Shown: positions 1 to 10,070 of the stretch, piece after piece
Layout: the number at the start of each line of letters is the position of its first letter
Numbering within the stretch: position 1 is the first letter of the stretch
NCBI GenBank assembly: GCA_963854835.1
Contig: OY978525.1
Coordinates: 108,136,917-108,200,916 of the forward strand
Length of the DNA: 64,000 bases
Direction: 5' to 3'
Origin: Megamerina dolium
Taxonomy: Eukaryota > Arthropoda > Insecta > Diptera > Megamerinidae
Position numbers and translations under genes: made by a program
Notes under the pieces: model-generated
Told to the model about the DNA's origin: nothing
Databases searched by the model: none
The model's input: only the letters and a program-made list of their open reading frames with translations

Positions 1-2
1 TC

Positions 3-1865
3 GAAAAATTCAACCAGCTGCTCTCATTAGCTCTCAGCTCAGCCACCTGCACAAAGGTATGCAAGCAATCAAACTATAGCCCATACACACCAGCCGATAT
101 TGAATTGCTAGTAAGACAGAAAAGAAGACTCCGAAGACAATGGCAAGAATTCAGATCACCGAATCTGAAAACACAGCTACAGCACTGCACTCGAAAGTTA
201 AAGCAAGCCTTAAAAAATAAAAACAACAAAGAGTTAGAAGAGCACATAGCGAAATTAACACCTGGTGAAGCGTCAGACTACTCTTTGTGGAAATCAGCAA
301 AAAACTCAAATCGGCCAATTCTCACTGATTCCCCCATCCGTTTGAGTGACGGTAATTGGGCTAGAAGCAACTGTGAGAAGGGTTTGGCTTTTGCAAACCA
401 CCTAAAAAGTGTGTTTACACCCAATCCACCCTCTTCACAGTCCTCATTACCAATATTAACTTCTCAACCTTGCTCAATAACGCTCAAAATTAAAAAAAAG
501 GACATATTCAAAGCAATTTATAAAGATTTAAACCCAAAAAAATCACCTGGTCCAGATAAAATTACCGGTAAAATGATAAAAGAGCTACCTCCGGCTTCAG
601 TAATTCATCTGATGCACATTTTCAATGCTATCCTTCGTATTAAACACTATCCCAAATGCTGGAAAACTTCAAAAATTATTATGATAGCAAAACCAGGAAA
701 AGACCCTACAAAAGTTGCATCGTACAGACCTATCAGCCTCCTGCCTCTACTCTCTAAAGTATTCGAAAAGCTACTTGTCATGAATATAACTCCATTTATT
801 AATCTCAACCAACTGATTCCTCAACATCAGTTTGGATTTAGAAAACAGCACGGCACAATAGAACAAGTCCACCGCATTGTAACTCTGATAAGGAACACTT
901 TTGAAGAAAAAAAGTATTGCTCAGCTGTCTTTCTTGATATCACTCAAGCTTTCGATAAAGTATGGCACGACGGCCTTATTTACAAACTCAAACTATTACT
1001 GCCTGCAAATGTCTCCTCATTGCTTAGTAGCTACCTCACGAAAAGACAATTTCTGGTACATCACAAGGATTACACAACAAATCCATTGGATATTCACGCT
1101 GGCGTTCCTCAAGGAAGCGTTTTGGGCCCCTTACTGTATCTCTTATACACTACAGATATGCCCAGCAATAACCATACATTTATATCGACCTTTGCAGACG
1201 ATACGGCAATATTGTGCTCTCGCTCTAACCCCATAGAAGCTACTAAACTCCTGCAGACTCATATCGATTCTCTCGAAATCTGGCTAGCAAAATGGCGTAT
1301 AAAAGTCAATGAATCAAAGAGCGTACATGTAACCTTCACGCTAAGGCCAGATACATGTCCCCCACTTAAAATTAATGGCCAATCAGTTCCACAATGTTCC
1401 TCAACAAAGTACTTGGGTATTCACCTCGACAGAAGGCTGACCTGGAAAAATCACATAGAGGCAAAGAAAACTCAGATCAAGCTTAAAATTAATCAGTTAT
1501 GGTGGCTGTTACACAAAAAATCAAAGTTGAATCTCGAATACAAAGTGCTATTATATAAAGCAATCCTGAAGCCAATCTGGACTTATGGTATTCAGTTTTG
1601 GGGCACCGCATCTCCCTCAAATATCGAAAAATTGCAGCGAATACAATCCAAGTGTCTGCGAATTATTGTAAACGCGCCTTGGTATATGAGGAACGTTAAC
1701 ATCCATCGAGATTTAAATGTATCCACAATTTCTGAGGAAGTTGCAATGTCTTGCAGAAGCTACATTCAAAAATTACACAGTCATCCGAATCCCCTTGCTA
1801 GGCAATTGTTGCTGAGCACAGGGCATCGTCGATTAAAAAGAAAAGACACACTGAATATGCTGTGA
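3..1865 (+). CDS. LINE ORF2 reverse transcriptase, C-terminal part (5' end outside window)
   Basis: Reverse transcriptase of a jockey-clade LINE, which copies element RNA into nicked target DNA (target-primed reverse transcription). No stop occurs from codon 3 onward, so the protein starts outside the window. A TTG at 105 could be read as a start but is only an internal leucine codon. In order, the protein shows the pre-RT linker (KRRLRRQW), the SPGPDKITG fingers motif, SYRPISLLP, QFGFRKQHGT, motif A FLDITQAFDKVWH, motif B GVPQGSVLGPLLY, catalytic FADD at 1191-1202, then KYLGIHLDRRLTWK and the C-terminal thumb-like region. All core catalytic aspartates are present. No RNase H domain or C-terminal CCHC knuckle is seen, which fits jockey rather than the I, LOA or R1 groups. 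There is no frameshift or internal stop in about 620 codons. Confidence 0.92.
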   Translation, partial: EKFNQLLSLALSSATCTKVCKQSNYSPYTPADIELLVRQKRRLRRQWQEFRSPNLKTQLQHCTRKLKQALKNKNNKELEEHIAKLTPGEASDYSLWKSAKNSNRPILTDSPIRLSDGNWARSNCEKGLAFANHLKSVFTPNPPSSQSSLPILTSQPCSITLKIKKKDIFKAIYKDLNPKKSPGPDKITGKMIKELPPASVIHLMHIFNAILRIKHYPKCWKTSKIIMIAKPGKDPTKVASYRPISLLPLLSKVFEKLLVMNITPFINLNQLIPQHQFGFRKQHGTIEQVHRIVTLIRNTFEEKKYCSAVFLDITQAFDKVWHDGLIYKLKLLLPANVSSLLSSYLTKRQFLVHHKDYTTNPLDIHAGVPQGSVLGPLLYLLYTTDMPSNNHTFISTFADDTAILCSRSNPIEATKLLQTHIDSLEIWLAKWRIKVNESKSVHVTFTLRPDTCPPLKINGQSVPQCSSTKYLGIHLDRRLTWKNHIEAKKTQIKLKINQLWWLLHKKSKLNLEYKVLLYKAILKPIWTYGIQFWGTASPSNIEKLQRIQSKCLRIIVNAPWYMRNVNIHRDLNVSTISEEVAMSCRSYIQKLHSHPNPLARQLLLSTGHRRLKRKDTLNML

Positions 1866-1985
1866 AATTGCTATACCTCGTGAGTCAACAAATTGTGATG
1901 GAACGTTGGGAATATCACATAATTTTATTTAGTTTGTAAGATTTGATTACATATTGTTAGTTTCTAAGTAATTTTAGAAAGATTC

Positions 1986-1996
1986 AATAAAAAAAC

Positions 1997-2031
<35 letters not shown>
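1986..2031 (+). terminator. LINE poly(A) signal and poly(A) tail
   Basis: AATAAA lies at 1986-1991, ten bases before a 31-base adenine run at 2001-2031. This marks the 3' end of the retrotransposed RNA copy. Confidence 0.85.
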
Positions 2032-2034
<3 letters not shown>

Positions 2035-2289
2035 CTTCCAACGTAGAAGATGATAGGCTTGTCGATGGTCACTTCAGAACCATGTGAGTCGAGCTATTCA
2101 TCCTTTTTCTATGATATAATCTCTAGCCTTTTGTTTCGCATACATTACTGTAGAAGCATACGAACCAAGGGCAAAGAACAGTTAGGCTCCAATAACTTTT
2201 ACAAAGACCCCAAAGACAGTCGCTTGTTTGTTTCCGGAGCTATTCGTCGTTAAAAATACCGAAACAAGGTATACGTGGCTCAGCCACAA

Positions 2290-2900
2290 AGTCAAACCGA
2301 AAGATGGACTCTCGCTGCAATACATAGTATTGCTTTTCTACCATAGTATGATCATGGACGACATGGGGTCATAATGCATAGAGAGAACTGAGAAATTCGT
2401 GATAGTGCTAGTGATATTAAATACCGCAGGAGGGCTCTATCGGTGTCCACTACATACCAACCAACAGATAACCTTAATGGTGTCTCTTTAGTTGCATACG
2501 AGGAAGATTCCCCACCATTTATCAAGAGCTGGGCCAAACGTAGTAGGGGATGTTCCTGTACAACATAAGTACACCATTCGTTGACTTTAGAATGGATGCT
2601 CTTGACTTGACACAAGTGATAGTCGAATTAATCAGATTGTCGATGGATAGCTGATAATGCGGCTAATGATAGCAGTGTCGATCTACTGGACCCTGCTCGG
2701 TGAAAGACTCCATGTTTTGTCGAAAACATGTTTGGATTGCTAGAAAGCAGCTAATGATTTCGATGTTTTCTATACGACGTGAGATTTTCAAAGGAGTTTG
2801 TTATCTAAGATTACTCTCAGATATTTAGCCCTCTTGGGTGGCTGAATTATGATACCTCCATATGCAAGAAGACTGAGGCAGCAGCCTGTTTTTTAGTATG
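2290..2900 (-). pseudogene. decayed LINE reverse transcriptase C-terminus (RNase H-type LINE group)
   Basis: Read on the minus strand from about 2890, the sequence gives AKYLRVILDNKLL, then a stop, KSHVV, and further on WSLSPSRVQ, a stop, and IDTAIISRIISY. These match the conserved block just after the catalytic centre in I/LOA/R1-type LINEs (usually KYLGVILD.KL.WK...WGLSP....W.YTA..RPI). Several stops and frame changes show it is dead. A minus-strand frame at 2352-2615 continues in the same direction but I cannot match it to a domain. No poly(A) or target duplication was found. It lies next to the 3' end of the jockey element but is on the opposite strand, so it is a separate insertion. Confidence 0.6.
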
Positions 2901-4610
2901 ACTGACTGATGAGTCCATTAACCTCTGCACTTTCCTATAGACGGTCAGAAGCGAAGAGCCTGTGAGAAGACACGAAACCAGGAGAGCTACAAACCTCTAC
3001 ATACTGATTATTATTTCTATGAAATTCACCATCAAACGTACAAAATCTTCATGTCAATAATTATTATACATTCATTATTTTGTATGAAAAATTCAAAATT
3101 TATATTTCAAACTAAAAACAAATAAAAAATTTAATATAATCCAGTATAATTTAATTTTATTTTTCTATATATATTTCAATATATATTTTTTTTTAATCTG
3201 TAGACAATATGTCATATATATAATAACAGATATCCTTCACATATAAATAACTTCATCTCCTCACTTTCTTTTTCCTCTCTCTTCTTTTTGACACTGTTAC
3301 AAAATGAAATCAATTCAACAACAACAACAACAATAAAATTATGATGCCATTTAAAGTGTCAACAACAGAAGTAGCAGTAACAATAGCAAATATTGTTTGA
3401 CAATGCAACTACTACAACAATCTTAGCAACATATACGATTTCAAACAAGCATATACAATGCCTATATACATGTTGATATACATATATACATGTTGCTGGT
3501 GTAGTCATGTTTATTAGGGTGAATTAAATATAGTATTCATAAAATGTATCACAAAATTCACAGCTACTAAAGAGGCTATGAATTTAAAATTAATTTTGAC
3601 GCCTTGCCATTGTAACAATTTAGAATATGAATACAAATTAATACGCAAATAATTCAAAAAATAATTTTGTCAAAATCTGAGGATGTCAAATGCACTCAGA
3701 ATCAATGTAAGTTAATTATTTTACTATAGAATTTCTCACGTTTATTTTTTTTTTTTTTTTGCCATACTAATTCGAGCAGCCCTTATGTATATAATACTTT
3801 AACTCATACATTTCTACAAGTATTCTTACTGCTTCCATCACACAACGATAACATCAACAACATTAACAACAACAAGAACAACAACAGCAAATAGGCCAAC
3901 AAAACTTGACTTGCTATTTTATTGTTTTTTCAAGTTAAGTGCATTTAGCTTTGAAACGATAGCACTTGCGTACCTAAGTATGTACAATGCACGTATATGA
4001 GCTGCAACATATATATAAATGTATGTATATATATGTATGTGTATATGTGTGTGTGTGCGTCCTGCATTTATGCACTTGTGCACAACTCTTTATTCTTTAA
4101 AAGTACTCATAGGTCTTCATACTAACTAGCTAAGGTTGCTTTCCCAGCAGAACGACGCCAAGGAGGGGAAATTATTTGATGCAATTTGATATACTAACTT
4201 TTTCAGAATCTTTAGTTTTTATTTAATTTTATCCCCTTTATATATATTTTATATCTGTCAATACCCCGCCAAAATTCAATTCAATATACGTTAGTGTTCT
4301 TAAAATAGCAACATCATTTATGCACAAACATTAAATGTTTATATACATGTGTACATACAATATATAGATACTTACATTATGTTACTACCTGTTGTTGTTA
4401 TTTTGAAGATTCCTTCCGTTCTTAAGTATTCTTGAGATTTACTTTAAAGTATCATTTATGTGTTATGATTTTTTATGTGCTACAATTTTTTCATCGTATT
4501 TATTGTTTTGTTATTATTCCTTTAATATCGTATAAGTGGGACAGTTGAAAATTGAATGATGGGTTTCTTATTAAATACTTTCGATTTTTGAACACTTTTG
4601 ACGTCATTGC
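2901..4610. other. gene-free AT-rich stretch
   Basis: I see no coding frame of substance. The sequence has CAA-rich trinucleotide patches (about 3319-3335, 3840-3890), a T run near 3748-3761 and a TATG/TG-rich microsatellite at about 4005-4060. It looks like ordinary fly intergenic or intronic DNA. Confidence 0.6.
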
Positions 4611-5325
4611 TGTAATAGGGCACTGGGTATGATGTTGAATTTAAATTGAAACAAAACAGTATCAGGCTATAGCATTGCGATAGTTATGCAAGGGTTGCGC
4701 AACATGTTGCTGAGCATTGTCATGATGGATAGTCAATCATCCGTGTTTGGTCACAGACTCTCATCATTTTTGGTTTAATGCTGGCTTGAATTTGAATTGA
4801 GTTGTTGGCAGTAGCGTTCATCATTAATAGTTTCATTCGGTTTTAGTAGCTCATAATACAACATACACTTCTGATCCCATCAAATACAGTGTATCGCCTT
4901 CGAACGACGAATATTCGACTTTAGAGTGAATTTGTCTGTTTGGCCAGGTCTTACATATGATTTCTTTGCACACAAACATGTGGTAATAGATCCATTTTCT
5001 TAGGCCTCCCTTTGTATCGTTGAAGCAGCATTCCAGACATGCAGCATTTCGTCTTTCGATGTCTCTTGGTGTCAGTTCATATAGAATTCAATTTTCGGAT
5101 TTTCTGGATCAAAGCCATGTTCTTTAGGCGCAATGAAATTACTTGTTGAGTCACTCTCAAAAATTCGGTAAGCTCTTTTTGAGTTTGATATGAGTCTTCG
5201 TATGAGTCTTTGAGAAAGCTTCAATAAAGCTTTCAATTCAGAGTCTCAGCGTCTTCAGTGAGCTAATGAACGAAATTGATGCAATTCGATCGAGTTTTGT
5301 AATTGCGATTGTTGTGCGAAAATCG
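4611..5325 (-). pseudogene. degenerate mariner (DD34D) transposase relic
   Basis: On the minus strand this stretch gives ELTPRDIERR, then GQTDKFTLKSN, then WDQK followed by LYYELLKP, then NDERYCQQL and HDNAQQHVAQP in changing frames. These follow the order of a mariner transposase: the helix-turn-helix/linker end, the GDEKW-to-WWDQKGV.YYELLKP block, and the HDNARPHVA block with the second catalytic aspartate. The frame shifts repeatedly and stops are frequent, so it is inactive. The ELTPRDIERR...LLKP wording resembles the mauritiana/Mos1-like group, but the subfamily is uncertain. No terminal repeats were recognised. It ends a few bases before the rosa-type copy on the + strand. Confidence 0.65.
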
Positions 5326-5337
5326 TAAATTTTGGAA

Positions 5338-6295
5338 GCACAAGGTACTTCAACAAGAGGTATTACTTTATGTTTCCCATTATTTTTTAAGGTGTCAACT
5401 CACAATTGTCATTCGTTAACAATTGACAAAGAATAATTAGACATTTTTACATGTGAATCGATAAGCGCTGGCACAATTTTTAAATTTCGTTCTGTTTTTA
5501 GTCATTATCAAGCGTCTTCTCGCAGATCTATAGTCAAATTCAACAATAAATTCGAAAGCCGGGGACAAATTAATAATGTAGAAACTTCAAATCGTGTCCG
5601 TCCAGCTAGATTAACTGCACAGATTGCAGCTGTAGCTGAGAATGTGACTGAAAACCTAGATTTGCACATTTTGAGACCATCACAGGAATCCAAAGCCCAT
5701 CCAAAGCCACTTTGCACCGTAATTTTGCATAAATGTCATAGCCTATATGCTTATAATGTGAAGTTGACTCAAGAACCGAAGCCTTTAGACCATGAAAAAT
5801 GCCGTACATTCGCTGTTGAGGGTCATTCGTTTGTCTAGTTACGTGAATAAGCAAAACTATCGCATCCGAGGCTCTGAAAATTCAAGAAAAATGATGGAAA
5901 ATCTTATCCGTCCAAAACGAGTGACAGTTTGGTAAGGTTTTCGTCTGTCTGGGTAAGTGAATAAGTAAAACTGTCGCATATAGGGTTCCGAAAACTCCTA
6001 AAAAAATGGTCGAACAACTTCTTCATCCACAACAAATGACAGTTTGGTACGGTTTTTGGAGTGGCGATGTCATTGAACCATATTTGTTTGAAAATGATGA
6101 TGGTGCGACCATTTCAGTGAATAGATTGCGTTACCGAACGCTGTTGACTGACTCTTTTTTTGTCTGAAATTAATACTATAGACATTAACAACATCTATTT
6201 TCAGCAGGACAGCGCCACATGTCATACAGCTGGTGAACCAATGGTTTTATTGACTGAGCATTTTGCTGGACGTGTGAATTTTTGAAATGGAGAAT
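5338..6295 (+). pseudogene. rosa-type (DD41D) mariner-like relic, 3' truncated
   Basis: The left end (about 5338-5400) matches the terminal repeat of the rosa copies at 33682 and 61098: a CAACAAGAG core, then CCCATTATTTTTT and GGTGTCAAC. Downstream pieces encode parts of a DD41D transposase in several frames: a KLTQEPKPLDHEKCRTFA-like stretch near 5760-5815, VNKQN.RI.GSEN twice (near 5840-5880 and 5950-6000), and QQDSATCHTAGEP near 6205-6240. The repeated VNKQN/GSEN block suggests an internal duplication of roughly 110 bases. The match stops near 6290, before the third catalytic region. The coding sequence is thoroughly broken. Confidence 0.72.
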
Positions 6296-6462
6296 ATTAA
6301 TAAATTAAATGTTTACAATTACATTGACGTATGCGGTAGGAGCACAACATAGTTGAAACTAGTCTACTTAAAACTAAATACTAAACTTACAGAGTAGCTC
6401 ATGCAATTCTGATTGCCTGTTCCGATATTGCCTGGCCACATTATCTAATGTTCTAGACGTGG

Positions 6463-7070
6463 AGATCTGGTGGGTAAGTATTAGAACGGGGTACTGGTGT
6501 ACTTGAGATTTATGACCTTTGATTTGGTATTGGACAAAAATATGTATATATATGATACTTTAAGATCGGTCTAAAAATGCCTATAAATAAGATCTGGTGG
6601 GTAAGTACTAGAAGGGGGTATCTGAGGTCAATAACCATTACAGAAATTGGTCTTCTTAAGACAAAAATATCGCTATATGATACTTTAATATCGGTCCATA
6701 AATGCCGAAGATATGACGAAAAATTAAAAAAAAGCGACCCCTACGTTCGGCAAAAAAATAAAAATATGTTTTTTAAAGAGTTCTACTGGAATAATCAAAA
6801 TACTTCCTTGCCAAAAGTTTAATAATTTTTTACGAGCTTTAATTTTTTTCCATTAGTGTGGTACATTAGGGTGGTAGATACTGATGTATGGTGGATAAAT
6901 ACTACTACGGGACACTTGAGGTTAATGATCATTGGGGCAGAAATTGGTCTTCTCGAGACAAAAATATCAAGGTATCACACTATAAGATCCGACTGTAAAT
7001 GTTGATGATATAACGAAAAATTTAAAAAGGCGACCCCTACGTTCGGCCAAAAAAAATATTTTTTTTTCGA
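6463..7070 (+). repeat. three imperfect tandem copies of an unidentified repeat
   Basis: A unit starting GATCTGGTGGGTAAGTA occurs at about 6463 and 6588, and a third diverged copy (TGGTGGATAAATACTAC) starts at about 6878. The copies share AAATTGGTCTTCT, GAGACAAAAATAT, ATACTTTAA.ATC and GCGACCCCTACGTTCGGC. The first copy is shorter (about 125 bases) than the second and third. I do not recognise the family. A modest open frame falls inside the second copy but looks fortuitous. Confidence 0.6.
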
Positions 7071-8848
7071 AATCAGCTTGCAAAAATACTTGCGATGCAC
7101 TTGCAGTGCACTTTTTTTTATTTGCTTTGCCTGTAAAGTGGTACGGCCTACTGTACATAGTGGTAGCCATATTATGTTTTATTGCATCAAAAAAGGGTTG
7201 GAAGAATTGAAGCAAGGAAAAGTTGCACAACGGAATGATAGAATGCCAATGATAAAAGCGCTCATCGCTTCTGAGATTGACATTCAACTTCCCGAAAGGA
7301 GAAAAAAAGTATCCATTCCACAGAAAAAGCATCGGAAAGGCATCGGAAAAGCAAAGGAAGACGAACATCTACAAAAATGGTTCAATTAAAAGATACTAAT
7401 TTTATATGAGCATAATTTTATTTGTAGAGCAGTTATCAGTCACCTTGTCTGTCAATGAGCAAGTTTTAAAGAACAAAATTATTAGTTCCGATCTCTACTA
7501 TGAGCAGCAATAGAAATATTGTGATGACATGGAACAAGTGTGTCCCGATTTTATCACTCATAAAAAACGCAATAACTTTTTCAACAATTCAACTGTATTC
7601 CGATTCAATTGTATTCCTTAAAGAGCAATTTTAATACTTTCGGGGATATCGCTCTATTCTCCTCTATCACTTTCACTCACTCAATTATCAATGAATAAAC
7701 AAATCGAATGATATTGAACTTCGGAGAAAAGAAAACCAAAATAGATACCAATCAATTTCCAATAATCTAATATCATATATATGAGTACAATTGACAATCA
7801 CAGACTAACTAATCGAATCAACTTATACATAGACGTATAAAAAGTAACATATAACACAAATACATATATAGAATTGAGACTGTTCAGACTCTTATTATGG
7901 CTACTTGTGAGATACAATTTCTCTAAGCCGGAATTGTCATACAATGCATATGATTTCATCATCATCATTATCATAGTCATAATCATATTGGTCATCATAA
8001 TAGAGATGAGTAATAAGAGACTTACCAAAATATGATTGCATATGAGCATGTGTGCTTGCAAAATGCAAGGTTTCCTTTTCGTTTTGATTTTTTTTTGTTC
8101 ACATATTTTCATATGTAACATATATTCTATGCAGCAAATGCAAACCCAATGCAAAAACAAATACTTGCATGGACAAACAAATACTTTCACACACACACAC
8201 ACATATACACAACAAAATTCCTTGTCAAATACACATAAATTCCATGTGGTTTCATACTCGTACTTACAGACATGTATGTATGTATTTACATAAGCATGAA
8301 TTGGTACATACATAGTATAAAAGTGCAATGCATATTAAAATTTTGATGCTGTTGTTAGCATTTCACTCTCCATTTGCAATGAAACTGTTGGAGCAGTAAA
8401 AAAACAAAACAATAAAAGACACAATATTTTTGGTATTTTTCATACAAATTATGCATAGATGAGTATAAAAAGGTAGAAATGCATAAGAATTGTAAAATAA
8501 AGACATCAACATTCCGATGATGCTTTAAAGTACTTACTACTTAACCTCAACATACTGACTGACCAAACACTAGGGGAGTATTTATACACCATCTTCTATT
8601 TATTTTGCATTTTGTCCAGTTGGCTACAGCTAATATGTAAATATTAGTGCAATTTTTAGTGAATAAATTAGAATTTTATGAAGTAAATAGTTTTATTTGT
8701 AAAAGAATTTAAGAATGCATTCAGCATTATTTGCTAAAGGATACAAATAATATGTATATGTTTAGAATTATGCTTGCATATGCAAACAGAGTGGTCCATT
8801 TAGTGTTTTCTTTTTTAATCGTAGGTTATTAAAAAAAAAATATATATG
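7071..8848. other. gene-free stretch, low-complexity in part
   Basis: A 103-codon open frame at 7078-7389 (+) ends in a lysine-rich tail. It has no motif I recognise and overlaps an equally long frame on the other strand, so I do not call it a gene. Around 7950-8000 the sequence is ATCATC/ATAATCAT-rich, with CA repeats at about 8190-8212. Confidence 0.5.
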
Positions 8849-8972
8849 TGGCACTTATAAGCCCCGGAGAGCTCTTTGGCCGAGCTTTTCTTTCATTGCT
8901 GTTGTGCGTGTTAAATTTTGGACAGTGTTAGAATGGACCTACTTATTTTAGCCAGTTCCGAATGACTGAACT
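8849..8972 (-). mobile_element. SINE fragment, 3' half (tail type A)
   Basis: The + strand reads GTGGCACTTATAAGCCCC, then GGCCGAGC and TTAAATTTTGGACAG, then GGACCTACTTATTTTAGCC. The same body sequences occur in the SINE copies at 32892, 47849 and 56900. The tRNA-like head would lie to the right. The type A end (GTGGCACTT...GCCCC) is shared with 30239-30305 and, in part, with 33165. Confidence 0.68.
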
Positions 8973-9780
8973 CTTGCGATATTATAGTCTTTGAGTTTTT
9001 CAAAATTGCTCGAGTTTTGGCATACACCTTATATTTTTCGTAGACCCGTAGTAAATCATCTAATGGTGGAAAGTCGCACGATCTCGGTGGCGACTCAAAA
9101 TCTTTATTCGAGAAATCATACATCCAGGAAATTATTCACGCAAAAGAACCATTGTTTTACCAGGCATGTATGGCATGTGGAGCCGTCCTGCTAAAAATAA
9201 AAGTCGTCCACATCCATAGCATCAAATTTCAGGCCTTTTTTTGGCTGTCAACTACGTTCGGTCGCATCAGCAAAATTTTCAAAAAAAATCATGTTCCAAT
9301 GACACCGCCACTCTAAAAACCACACCAAACTATCGTTTGTTGTGGATGGAGAGGTTGTTCAGCCATATTTCTTGGGTTTTCAGAGCTTCAGATGCGACAG
9401 TTTTGCTTATTCACCCAGACAGATGAAAATGAGCCACATCGCTCAAAATAATCATGATCTTCTTCGTGAACTTCCAGCATCAAATCAACAAATGTACGGC
9501 ATTTTCCATGGTCTAAAGACTCCAGTTCTTGTATTAATTGGCCCTTATAAGCATGTAGGACAAGATTTGTATGCAAAATGCGGTGCAAAGTGAGGTTGGA
9601 TAAGTCCAACATTTGTGGTGGACAAACCTGGATTTTCAGCAATACTCTTAGCTAATGCTGTCATATTTTCATTTGATGTAGCCGGATGAGCACGAATTGG
9701 AGCCTTCACAACACCAACTTTTCGAAGATGTAGTGAAATTGTACGTACAATAAGTTTGCCCATCGGCTATATCACCGCAT
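8973..9780 (-). pseudogene. rosa-type (DD41D) transposase relic
   Basis: Minus-strand frames give, from right to left, an N-terminal domain piece (9763-9545, with a VVKAPIRAHPATSNENM stretch), then QLIQELESLDHGKCRTFV and VNKQNCRI (about 9590-9390), and finally PPRSCDFPPLDDLL (about 9090-9050), the third catalytic block. Each piece aligns with the near-intact copy at 19021-20299. Frameshifts separate the pieces, and the second catalytic segment is poorly preserved. The relic sits between two SINE pieces of the same orientation. Confidence 0.72.
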
Positions 9781-9799
9781 GACTTTTGCGTTCACGTTC

Positions 9800-10070
9800 A
9801 CGAAGGGACCTACTTATATTAGCCGGTCCCGAACGGCAGAACCCTTGTGCCATCAGTTTAATTCAGTTTTGTCACAGAGCTCTTTTAAAAAGCAATTTTG
9901 GCATATTATTACTGCCGGAAAAATTGCCAATTCCTGCCGGCAAGTGGGTACCGTTCCGGAAAAAAATCTTTTCGATATTAAATTCAGTTATGCTTCAGCC
10001 GGAGATTAAACTCACGACCTACAGATCAAAAGGCCAACGCACTAACCACTGAGCTACAGCACCCACAGGG
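9800..10070 (-). mobile_element. tRNA-derived SINE, head and body
   Basis: On the minus strand this begins with a tRNA-like head (about 10070-10000): the A-box region GTAGCTCAGTGGTTAG, an anticodon-loop region like tRNA-Arg(TCT), and a B-box-like region GTGAGTTTAATCTCC. A body follows with GGTACCCAC, GGCAATTTTTCCGGCAGTA, AGAGCTCTGTGACAAAACT and GGGACCGGCTAATATAAG. It closely matches the other SINE copies in the window. The 3' tail is missing, as the match ends at about 9800. RNA polymerase III would drive such an element from the head. Confidence 0.8.

Larger units (their letters stand above)
1..2031 (+). mobile_element. jockey-clade non-LTR retrotransposon, 3' part
   Basis: The window opens inside a LINE. 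The reading frame is open from the left edge to a stop at 1863-1865. A short 3' untranslated region follows, with an AATAAA signal at 1986-1991 and a 31-base A run at 2001-2031. This order (reverse transcriptase, short 3' UTR, poly(A)) is the usual 3' end of a jockey-type element. The 5' end, ORF1, the endonuclease and one target-site duplication lie outside the window. The open frame and long A tail suggest a fairly recent insertion. Confidence 0.92.

Noticed and set aside
105..107. TTG as start codon of the LINE reverse transcriptase
   Set aside because: The frame is open to the left edge without a stop and the upstream codons resemble the family linker, so TTG is an internal leucine.
901..1236. 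111-codon + strand frame inside the LINE
   Set aside because: It is a shifted-frame shadow of the reverse transcriptase and has no motif of its own.
7078..7389. 103-codon + strand frame with a lysine-rich end
   Set aside because: It is overlapped by a longer frame on the other strand, with no recognisable domain and no supporting context.
7798..8328. 176-codon minus-strand frame
   Set aside because: It translates ATC/ATA and CA microsatellites and T-rich sequence; its composition is low-complexity.
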